From NCBI GenBank assembly GCA_001600635.1, contig BCKL01000013.1:156722-220721 (forward strand): 64,000 nucleotides of DNA, given 5' to 3'. This DNA is from Leucosporidium creatinivorum. Lineage: Eukaryota; Basidiomycota; Microbotryomycetes; Leucosporidiales; Leucosporidiaceae. The translations under genes and the position numbers were made by a program. This document shows, piece by piece, positions 42,107-51,575 of this stretch (its first letter is position 1; every line of letters starts with the position of its first letter). The notes beneath the pieces are model-generated. The model had not been told where the DNA came from. It was given only the letters and a program-made list of their open reading frames with translations, and did no database searches.

Positions 42107-45100
42107 CTATGAGCAGCCATCGACAAATGAGTTGAGAGGGAAGGTCGAGTTGCTGTAGTCTGCCCAGGTGGTACTGCGAGAGGAGATGCAGGTCAGCTCG
42201 GAAGGGGAAAGGATGGGTGATCCAGCGCCGAGACGAACAGGTTGGAATTCGCTGTGAGAGATGAGAGACGATAGGTCAGTGGATGAAGCCTGCACAAAAC
42301 GGGAGAGTCGCGTACTGTAGGCCTCCTTGTTGTTGGCTGCAAGCGGGCGCAAGGGTCAGCAGCGTCTCGGCGAGAAAAGGCGGAGCGACGTACCGATGTA
42401 GTCGGCTGTAGGGAAGAGCTCGGTTGAGCAGCCGATGTTGATCTGGTCGGACGGCTGGTAGATGCGGATGTGATCCTGTGTAGCGAAGCGTGGGACGACA
42501 GGGCGCCGAGAGCGAAGTTGGGCGAGAGGGGAACACCGGAAAGCGAGACAAAGTGAAGAGCACGAGGCGGGGATGGGTTGAGAGAGGGGTGGGGAGGAAA
42601 GGAGAGAGAGATAGCGAGTAGGTCAGCGACATAGGCTCGGCAGACGAAAGACAGTTAACGTACAATCCGCATCGTCGCCGGGAAAGTGAGGTCGGCGAGG
42701 TCGACCGTCGTGAAGCTTGTCGACATGCCCAAGTTGAAGATCGCATAGAGCGGTTCACCCGTCACCGGTCGCTGACTGATCTCTGCCTCCTTGTTGGCCG
42801 CCATCGCTCGGTCCGAGAGCTGCGAGAAGAGCGCCGAGGCTCAGCCGAGCTCAGGAGAAAGGGCCGTAGCAGTCAGCAACTTGCCATCCACATCTTCTCC
42901 TCTTCTTGTAGCCATGTGATCTTGCCTGTCCCAAGGCCATCAAGGTAGGTCTTTGAGAGGTAGTAGGTCAGCGGCGCAGGCGAGCCTCGGCAAATCTCGT
43001 CAGGACTCACCGGTGTGTATTCGATACCGTACATCGCAAAGTTGGTAGTTGAGTTGTAAGTGGAAGCATTCGTCGTGGAAAGCGCCGAAGTGGATCTGCA
43101 AGGTCGACGGTTAACCTCGGCCGTCCGGCAGGAGAGGGAGAAAGCGAACACACTGCTGGTAGACTCCACCCAGGTAGGAGTTTACCGTGGTGTCAAAGTC
43201 GTTGTCGGTGTAGTACTCGGCGTCACTCGTGGTCGTGTTGATGATGTAGTAGTAGGGGTTGAAGGGCGCTGAAGACGAGGCTGGGTCAGCGCCGAGACAG
43301 GGATGGAAGGATAGCCACCTCACCCCATTGACCACTCTGAGACACGTGTCCACCGTCAGAAGATGCTGTTGCCTCGAAGATGTCGATCTGGAAGGACAAG
43401 GATTAGTGAACGACGTCGACCCGCGAATCGCCGTCGATGCCGAGAGCTCGGGCCAAACTCACCTCGGGCGCTCCTCGTCCAGCGTACGAGCCGTTCGAGT
43501 ACTGAGGTCCAGGGTGACTGTAGAATCAAAGTCGAGCCGGTAAGCTCACGTACTCGTCGAGTGTGCGAGCCGAATGAAACTCACTTAGAACCGGGGCAGG
43601 TGCACGCCGAGAGCTTCTGACCGGGAAGGTAGGAGAGGGTACCATCGTAGCTCGACGCTCCCGAGGTCAATGCGATGTCGGGAAGGTCGTTAAACGTTTG
43701 GTTTGGCGCGGTGCCGACGTCGCAGGATTCGTAGCTGCCGAGCGAGCCGAGTCAGCTCAGCTGATGAGAAGCGGGGAGAGGGGGAAGCAAGAGAGACGAA
43801 ATGCGGACTCACGAGTAAGGCCATGTCCCTTCAAGAGATGCTCCATAGCCAGCACGCCCGAGGTTTCCCATGAGCCTGTGTGCAATTCGAGGTCAGCGAG
43901 CTGCTCGGCGAAAACGGAGACGTGGAAAACAAGAGCTCACCACACCGCGGGCCATAGTCCGCTAACCTCATTATCGCCTGGTAGACTCAAAGCAACCTCA
44001 ACTCGACCGCCAGTGATGCAAAGCTGATTCCACGAGGTCATAAGCCCGCCGAGGTAGCCCTTGCCGTGCGAAGAGGCGTTCGACTCCTTTGAGAGGGTGA
44101 TGGCGAGGTATCCATCTTTTGTCACGAGGTTTCCGGGGTCGTACCATTCGATCTGTGGGCGAGCAGAGGTCGGCCATCGCCTCGTCAGCACCGCTCGCTG
44201 CGACGACTGCGCAGAAGGAGGGCTCACGTCGTCTGTCTGCCAGTAGTCACTGTGCAACAAGAGACGAGACGTCAGTGCGAGATCGGATCGAGCCCTCTGC
44301 AGACGCACAGGTCGACAGCCTGCAGGAAGAAGGGGAAGTCAGCAAGCGGGAAGGGATGCTCGGCGCCGAGACCCCGAGCTCACGGTGAAGAAGGGATCCT
44401 CGTCTGCCACGAGAGTGACAGATCAGCATCTATAATCACCACAGAGGCTCGTGGACCATACAGGGGCTACTCACTGGGGTAGAAGGTTCTGCCGTCGGTG
44501 TTGAACTCGTCCGAGAAGACAAGTTGGAGCTCGACGTCATCCACGCCGGTCTTTGTGTAGGCGGATGTAGGCGTATCAGGATCAATGAGAGAGCGATTCG
44601 TAATCTTGGGGGCGTCGGAGACGAGAGGATCTCCCGAGGAAGAGGTCGAGTTGGGCGTGCCCGAGAGGTAGGAGGTGGTGTTGACGGCGGCGGCGTTGCT
44701 GGTCAGCGCAGAGGCAACGGGGTAGCCTGTAGGCAAGGAACATCAGCGAGAAGCTCAGCTCGACAGCTGCAGGACGCAAACCCACCACAGAAGACTCCAA
44801 CGACTGTGAGAAGCAGGAGAACGACGGCTCCCATGTTCAGCAAGCCTCGGCTACTCCAAAACGACCTCCCTCGGAATGCACTCGACTCGTAGATCAACCT
44901 TGAAGCTCCAAACCTCTTTCCTGCGGTCCCGTCAGCCTCGCCATGCAGCGCATCATCATCCTCGGCGACCCATTTCCCCTTCTCGTAAAGTCCGAACGGA
45001 GAAGGAACAGGCGGCGCCATCAAATGCGGTCGAGCAAGGTTGACCTGCGAGGTTTCTGGGGAGAGGTTGGGTGCTGATCCGGGTCGAGAGATGCGAGGGA

Positions 45101-45361
45101 GGCTTGCGAACGAGTTGTAGCGAGAGTCGCGGAAGGAGGTTCGGTTGTCGGCGTACAGGTCCTCGAGAGTAGGCTTCAGGCCAACGATCGTCAGCTGAGG
45201 TGCACTGCAGGCAGACAGAAGAGGCTCACAGTCGCAACCGACGCGTCTCTGACAGACTCCAGTCCAGCAGAGCTTGCGAACGAGGCCGAGCGATCCCTCC
45301 CCGGCAGCAGGCCTCGGTTGGTGTGCGAGTAGTTTGATCCGTCGCTGCTTCGCTGAGGCAT
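42107..45361 (-). CDS. Kre6/Skn1-family beta-1,6-glucan synthesis protein
   Basis: A gene with many introns, product about 700 residues, from ATG 45361 (MPQRSSDGSNYSHTN) to TAG 42107. A cytosolic Ser/Arg-rich N-terminus (RDSRYNSFASLPRISRPG) precedes one membrane helix (MGAVVLLLLTVVGVFCGG), a type II topology. The luminal domain is the SKN1/Kre6 GH16-like fold: VELQLVFSDEFN, WYDPGNLVTKDGYLAITL, GGRVEVALSLPG, GLWPAVWLMGNLGRAGYGAS, GAPEIDIFEA (catalytic ExDxxE-like) and TFPATMRI, ending DGCS. Kre6/Skn1 act in the secretory pathway in building cell-wall beta-1,6-glucan. The acceptor of the first intron is uncertain (AG at CTGAAG or CCTCAG). It is divergent to the PPR gene. Confidence 0.9.
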
Positions 45362-45711
45362 AGCGCACGACTAGGAATGGGGTAGAAGACAAGCCAGCTT
45401 GTCCAGAAGTCGAGCCGCAAGCTCTACGCGACCGAAAAAGGCGGGCTGCGAGGGGGAAGCTGGCTGCGCGGAGAGCAAAGCCCCGCGCGTCGTGTTGGCT
45501 ACAACGGGTGAGCATAGGTCGAGCTGAAGCTGATCGATTCGATTCGAGATGGCTAGCAGACGTCGGGTAAACCGAGAGAAACGAAGGAAGAGCGAAAGAG
45601 GCTCAAAGGTTGAACTCCGACTGCATCGTCGAATCGGCTTCGGCAGCATCTGTGAGTCGCTACAGAGCTCGAATATCCCTCAAAGCTCACCCTCCTGCTC
45701 CCACAGCTGTC

Positions 45712-48444
45712 ATGCTGCTCTCCATCTCGCGGCGAGCGCTCGCTTCGACCTCCTCGACCTCCTCCTCAGCTTCGCCAGCCGTCCTCGAATTTCTCGCGCC
45801 ATCCTGCACCTCGCTGAGAGCTCCAACACTTGCTCGCGCCCTCTCATCGTCCACCTCATCCCTCGCACCCGGCGGAGAGTCCGCTCGCAAGAGCAAGGCA
45901 AGCAACGCTCTTGGTTCGCAAGGCCAGTCGAGCCAGGCTCCTCGGCGCAAGCCCCTGCACAAGCGCCAACCTTCGCCATCCACCTCCAACTCCCCTGTCG
46001 ACATCCTCTCCCATATTCGAGCCGCCGAGCCCGCTGCCGCCGACGACCTCGCGAGCAAAGATGCGTCCCCAGCTCCCTCGGCGACCACTTTCCAAACCCA
46101 CAACCAAGCCGTGCACAACATCATCAAGGGTACGGCCAAATCACGACCCTCCTTCTTCGTCGCCTTCACGCAAGGATGGCTCCCCATTCGCAACGCCGGC
46201 GGCGCCGGTCGCCCCAAACCTCAAGACCTCGGCGAGGTTCTCAAGCTCTCCAGCGCCGAGATGCGTGCCAAAAACTCTCCCGAGTGGCTCTCTCAGTCGG
46301 CTCGAGAGCTAGCTCTTTGGCTTTGCGGCGAGCCCAACGCACCAGGCGTCGCCGACTGGTGCTGGCAGGAGCTCGGCAGCGGCGTCGCGGGAGCGGAACG
46401 AGTGGTGCAGGTGTGGGAAGCGCTCCAGCGACGAGAGCATCTACGGTTAAGGGCTGGACCGCGAGCCCTCGACAGAGCGTTCAAGACCCCTCGCGCACCG
46501 CCACCCACCGTAGCCAAGCACCCGGCCGCCATGTTCGGCGCCTACGTCGCGGCTCGGTCCATCCTCAACGCCCACTCCGACACTCCATCCACCTTCGCTT
46601 CCGTCCTTCCCGGGATCCTCTCCTCCTACTCGCCTTCCCTCCGCCGACTCGACGAGCGAGGCAACTTCAACGCTCGCATTCAATCCCTCGCCGCCGCCGA
46701 CCTTCCCTCCGCCTCCTCCGTCGCCGCTCTCGCCCACGCCTGGATCCGACAAGTCTCCCTAGCCCAGATGTGGTACTTTGATGCTCCTTCGCGCACACCA
46801 GGATTCGAGATTGTCCGGCTGGCGAGGGCCTACTTTCGGACGAGCAGCCCCGCGCTCGCCTGGGAGCTGTGGGAGCTGCTGAGAGAAGGAGTGGAGAGCA
46901 AGGACGTACAGTGGATCGCCACAAGCGAGTGGGAGGCTAGTAGTCGGAATCGGTGGCTCGGGTTGGCGGAGAAGAAGGACGAGGAGAATGTCGCCGACAT
47001 CGAGCGGCTGGCACCCGTCACCGATAAGGAGGGAGCAACGTCATTCGCTTCGAGCGCCGACGCACTACCGGAGGAGTCGAACAAACGTACACCCGACACG
47101 ACCACGGGGGAAGCCGACGTCTCGAGTCCCGAAGCCATCGACGCTGCCCCTCAACCACCCCGCTCCACCTCGCTCCCACCAGCACACATCACCCAATCTC
47201 TCGTCGCTCCCTTCATCTCTGGCTTCACCCGCGCCCAACACCTCGACCAAGCGACCAAGATCTGGACCTGGCTCCCCTCCCTCTCCCTCTCGCCCGGCGT
47301 CGTCTCCTGGACTGCCCTCCTCCAAGGCTACGCCCGGCGCGGTGACGTCGAGGCTAGCGAGGCTGTCTTCGCAGACATGGTCGCTTCTGGCGTCGAACCC
47401 GACGTGTGGTCGTGGATGGAGAGGATCTCGGCGCGCTTCGAGGCGAGGCAGCCGAACGAGGCGATGGATCTGGCGGACCAGCTTTCGAAGGACAAGAAGC
47501 TGAGGAGCCGACTTGAAGGTAGTCGCTTCCCCGATATCACCTACTCGCGCCTCATCAGCGGCCTGCTCGACAACGGACGACTCGACCAAGCCGAGGAAGT
47601 CCTCCGTCAAATGGAGAACGAGGGCATCCCCATCACGATTGGCACCATCAACTCGCTCCTTGCTCACCACACTCGCCGCAAGAAGATCGATCTCGGCAAC
47701 GTCGTTCGTTGCCTGCGCCTCGTCTCGGAGAAGGGACTTGAAGCGGACGTCTTCACCTTCACCATGGTCCTCCAGGCTCTCCTTTCGACCGGCCAACGCG
47801 ACGCGACGGCCAAGCTTATCAAGATCATGGAGGCGACCGACATCCGACCATCGGTGACGACCTACGGCGCCATCATCAACAACCTCGCCAACTCGGGCAA
47901 GGGGGACCAGCTCAAGGCGGCGGTCGAGCTCATCGACGAGATGGAGAGGAAGGGACTGCCCACCAACGAGGTCATCTACACCTCCGTCATCCAGGGATTC
48001 CTCCGCGCCATCTCCACCACCCACCTTTCCTCCCTCGGCGACGACCAGCACCCCTACGTGATCGCCGCACTCACCCTCAAGGACCGCATGGAGTCTCGCG
48101 GCATCTTCTTCAACCGCATCGGCTTCAACGCCATCATCGCCGCCGCTCTCTCGCTCCAAACGGAATGGGGCGTCCAGCTCGCACTTCGCACCTTCATTGA
48201 GATGAACTCGCGGCCAGGAGTCTTCGGCAAGGGAAGCGACGGCGAGCATGAGATCGATCAACATGGCAAGGCGGCCACTCCGGGCGATACGTGGTATGTC
48301 CTCCTCGACGGCTTCTCGGCCATGGGCGATTGGAGTCGGGCGAGGGCGCTCGTCGCGCAGATGGATGCTAGTGGGTTCAAGGTCAAGACCAAGGCGTTGG
48401 CGAAGATGGTAGATAAGGTGCAGAGGGGTGGTTATACTTCTTAG
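45712..48444 (+). CDS. Pentatricopeptide-repeat protein, mitochondrial
   Basis: An unbroken 910-residue frame from ATG 45712 to TAG 48444. The N-terminus (MLLSISRRALASTSSTSSS) is a good mitochondrial presequence. PPR units fill the C-terminal half, for example SWTALLQGYARRGDVEASEA, TYSRLISGLLDNGRLDQAEE, TINSLLAHHTRRKKIDLGN, TFTMVLQALLSTGQRDA, TYGAIINNLANSGKGDQ and IYTSVIQGFLRA. PPR proteins bind organellar RNA for its maturation or translation. A 5' intron lies at 45652-45706 (GTGAGT...CACAG). If it is removed, an upstream ATG at 45549 comes into frame and would add about 36 Arg-rich residues; I prefer 45712 but cannot exclude the longer form. Confidence 0.88.
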   Translation: MLLSISRRALASTSSTSSSASPAVLEFLAPSCTSLRAPTLARALSSSTSSLAPGGESARKSKASNALGSQGQSSQAPRRKPLHKRQPSPSTSNSPVDILSHIRAAEPAAADDLASKDASPAPSATTFQTHNQAVHNIIKGTAKSRPSFFVAFTQGWLPIRNAGGAGRPKPQDLGEVLKLSSAEMRAKNSPEWLSQSARELALWLCGEPNAPGVADWCWQELGSGVAGAERVVQVWEALQRREHLRLRAGPRALDRAFKTPRAPPPTVAKHPAAMFGAYVAARSILNAHSDTPSTFASVLPGILSSYSPSLRRLDERGNFNARIQSLAAADLPSASSVAALAHAWIRQVSLAQMWYFDAPSRTPGFEIVRLARAYFRTSSPALAWELWELLREGVESKDVQWIATSEWEASSRNRWLGLAEKKDEENVADIERLAPVTDKEGATSFASSADALPEESNKRTPDTTTGEADVSSPEAIDAAPQPPRSTSLPPAHITQSLVAPFISGFTRAQHLDQATKIWTWLPSLSLSPGVVSWTALLQGYARRGDVEASEAVFADMVASGVEPDVWSWMERISARFEARQPNEAMDLADQLSKDKKLRSRLEGSRFPDITYSRLISGLLDNGRLDQAEEVLRQMENEGIPITIGTINSLLAHHTRRKKIDLGNVVRCLRLVSEKGLEADVFTFTMVLQALLSTGQRDATAKLIKIMEATDIRPSVTTYGAIINNLANSGKGDQLKAAVELIDEMERKGLPTNEVIYTSVIQGFLRAISTTHLSSLGDDQHPYVIAALTLKDRMESRGIFFNRIGFNAIIAAALSLQTEWGVQLALRTFIEMNSRPGVFGKGSDGEHEIDQHGKAATPGDTWYVLLDGFSAMGDWSRARALVAQMDASGFKVKTKALAKMVDKVQRGGYTS

Positions 48445-48728
48445 AGGGGTGGATGTAGAGCTGCAACTGTTGTCATTCGGTCGAGCACACCCTTCGCCGA
48501 GCTTCTCCTTCTCCCGTCTCTCGGCTCGACTCAGCACTGCTCGCCAGCCCAACACCTTTCAAGAATCGCTGCTTCGCATCCCTTACACCCCGACGAGCTC
48601 CTGTTCGACCATTTCTTTCTTTTCGAACCCAGCGGCGCTTCGGCCCGTTTCGAGCTCAGCTCAGGCGAAGGTCAGGCCGAGGGTTGGCTTCGAACCTCAA
48701 CCTCTTGAACCGACACACTACTCACAAA

Positions 48729-50978
48729 ATGTCGCCCGCACCTTTGGCTGTTGCTATGATTGGATCCGGAGAGTGTGAGTGATCCCTTGCTGCTGTACAG
48801 CAAGCTCGAAACGTGCTGAACCTTTGGCGTCGTCGCCGCTCTTGCCGCCCCCAGACACTACCGGATATACTACGGGTGCGTATGATGCAGCTCCAGCAGC
48901 TCTAGTTACTCACACTGTAATCTTACAGGAAGCGTCAAGTCTGACAAGAAGATCGGAGGTGAGTGAGAGGTCGATGCGGCGCCCCGGTGCTGCCGCTGAC
49001 CTCGCTACTCTTGCAGTCGTCGGTCTCTCGCTCTTCGACCTCAGGTGGGCTACAACCATCCATATCTACACCCCACTGCTCTCGCTGACCTTGCAATGTC
49101 CTACAGGCGCCGCGGCATCGTCGGCAACCTCTCCATCGCTGGCACCTCCGACAAATGGGGAGCCATTCGCGATCACTTTGCCACAAACATCGAAGCTGTG
49201 TACAAGGACATGGACTGCAGCTTTGAGCCTTACCCTGCAGTCGGCGCGGCCAGGGATCCCGACGCCTTCAAGGCGGCCATCGATGCTCTGCCTCCCAAGA
49301 GTGCCATTACCATCTTTGTGAGTCGTACGATCTTTCACTATACTCTAGGCTCTACTTTGAAGGGCTCGGGCTGCTGTTCAAAGCCTAGGGGGAGCACCTC
49401 TGAGGGATCGCCGAAGCTGACTCTTCCTCGTTCCTCGGTTCTGTAGACTCCCGACTCAACCCATCACGCGTAGGTCGAGCTCAGACGACTCTCCGTCTAC
49501 TCGCTAGCTGCTGATTTACTCGGACCGGCAGTATTGCCCTCTACGCCATCGAGCGCGGCCACCACGTCCTCGTCACGAAGCCCGCTACTCAGACCCTCGC
49601 AGACCACACCGATCTCATAAAGGCGGCCGAGAAGCACGGCGTATACGTTTGCGTTGAGATGCACAAGCGCTTTGACCCTACTTACGCCGATGGAAAGCAG
49701 AAGGTGAGCTTCGGCGATCCCTAATCTCGGCGCGTGCTCGTCAAGGCTGACTTCCATGCTTTCGCACTCCAGGCCAAGCTCATCGGAGACTTCACCTTCT
49801 TCTCGAGCTATATGTCGCAGCCCAAGACTCAGCTGGAGACTTTCGCCGCCTGGGCAGGGAAGGATTCGGGTGAGCTCCTTCTTTGCCTTCACGGGTGAAA
49901 AGCGCCTGTGCTGACGTCTCGCCCAACCAAGATATCTCCTACTACCTCAACTCTCACCACGTAAGCTCGATCTCTGCTTTGACGCCGCCCACCGATCACG
50001 GCGCCCGCTCGGCTCGGTTCTCCCACTTTCCGAAGCTCAAGCTGACCTCCTCCTCTCTACACCGCTGAACAGATTGATGTGCACGCCTGGTACCTCGAGG
50101 GCATCCCTGGAAACTGGCGTCCAACTCGTGTGACCGCGAGCGCCTCGACCGGAACCGCTACCTCGCTCGGCCTCGCCGAGGGTTGCGAGGATTCGATCTC
50201 GCTTCTCGTTGACTGGGAGTCGGCCGACGACGCAAGCAAGCGTGGCACTGCTGTCTACACTGCCAGCTGGACTGCGCCTGTAGGAGGTGAGCCTCCCACT
50301 TCAACTCGATTCTTCTCGTTGCTCCGACCTGACCATCCCGTCCCCACTACAGCCGGAGTGCACTCGGAGCAGCACTTCCACTACATGGCATCGAAGGGCG
50401 AGGTCCGCGTTAACCAGTCGCGTAGGGGATACAACGTCACTGTAAGCTTCGCCTCCCACTTCTGCGGCCGACAGTTCGAAGGCTGACCTCTCTCCCTCAT
50501 CGACAGATTGACGGACAGGGCAACAGCGACATCAACGCTTTCTACATGATGTACTCGCCCGACGCTGAGGGCTACTTCCAGGGACAGCACGGCTACGGTT
50601 ACAGTGAGTATCGAGGTCCATCGCTGAACGACTTCGCGCAACTGACCCAATCTCTTCTCGCAGTCTCCATCGAGAAGTTCGTCACTACTGTGAGTGATCT
50701 GATTTTCTCTCTCAGCTGTCGCACTCCGAAGCGTCCTTCCGGTCTCAGCTCTCCCGCCAACTTGCAGCAAGAGCTGACCTCCCCTCCCTCCCCTTGCTCA
50801 CTCGCAGTGCCAGCGTGTCAACGCCGGCGAGGTCAAGCTCGCGGATCTTGACAAAAGCATGCCCACAATCAAGAACACCGTCCTCTCGGGAGCGATCCTC
50901 GAGGCTGGTCGCCGCTCGCTGGATGAGAAGCGCTCGGTGAACATCAAGAAGGTCGGCGACGAGTGGACTCTTGTGTAG
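48729..50978 (+). CDS. Gfo/Idh/MocA-family NAD(P)-dependent oxidoreductase
   Basis: About ten introns; product about 420 residues from ATG 48729 to TAG 50978. The N-terminus MSPAPLAVAMIGSGE is the Rossmann start with GxGE. Then VGLSLFDLRRRGIVG, TPDSTHH (sugar dehydrogenase TPNxxH equivalent), HVLVTKPATQTLADH (the EKP-like motif, here TKP) and CVEMHKRFDPTYAD. The C-terminal half contains SYYLNSHHIDVHAWYLEG with the His-rich catalytic block and GQGNSDINAFYMMYSP. These enzymes oxidise or reduce sugars, inositols or uronates. A D-galacturonate or related sugar-acid reductase is possible, but the substrate is not shown by sequence. Confidence 0.82.
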
Positions 50979-51575
50979 AAGCGGATTCGGCGGGTTCGGT
51001 CACTCAAGGTACGAGATTATTACTGTACTATAGCATTCTGTCGAGTTCGAGAAGCCGACGAAGCGAGAAGGAAGCGACGGTGTGTTCAGGGCGAGCGCCG
51101 AGACGGCGAAGAAGCGGCTCTTCGCTCCATCTGATTGAATAGCCACCGGTCGGGCAACAAAGAGAGCAGATTGAGGATGGCGAGCTGACTCGGCCCCACC
51201 TCGAGTAGGCTGCGAACGCTGCACAGAGTCGGCTCGCCTTGGTCGGGCCCCTGGCGCGCGCTCGCAAAGGGTGCAGCGAGCTCGGCGAGAGATGAGAGAG
51301 AGCTTAAAGATGCTACAGAGGTATTCCAGTATTCGAAAGCCGACCTCAAGGCCATCCTACTACATCGGCGAGCAGCCGCTCACGAGAGGAAAGGCAGGCG
51401 AGCTGGCGGACGACCGGTTGCCTCTGCCCACAACCTTCTCTTCGTCTCCGCTCGCTCCTTCGAGTCTGGTCGAGTCCAAAACAGCGTCGTACACCCCTCA
51501 GCAACTCGCCTACAGCCCTCGGAACCAGCCGACCTCGTCACCTTCTCACCCAGCGCTCCAACCAACTTCTACGAC
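50979..51575. promoter_or_regulatory. Intergenic region and 5' leader
   Basis: Between the oxidoreductase and the 4E-T-like gene, both on the plus strand. The right half is a long pyrimidine-rich leader; an ATG at 51271 opens a frame that does not join the gene in frame and is probably leader sequence. No other feature seen. Confidence 0.4.

Noticed and set aside
45610-45711. Upstream extension of the PPR frame through 45610
   Set aside because: The frame opens without an ATG (TTG) and includes an intron with GTGAGT donor and CACAG acceptor, so it is not coding as read.
47065-48555. 496-codon open frame on the minus strand
   Set aside because: It is fully antisense to the PPR gene, shows no domain and no splice signals, and is expected from C-ending codon bias on the coding strand.
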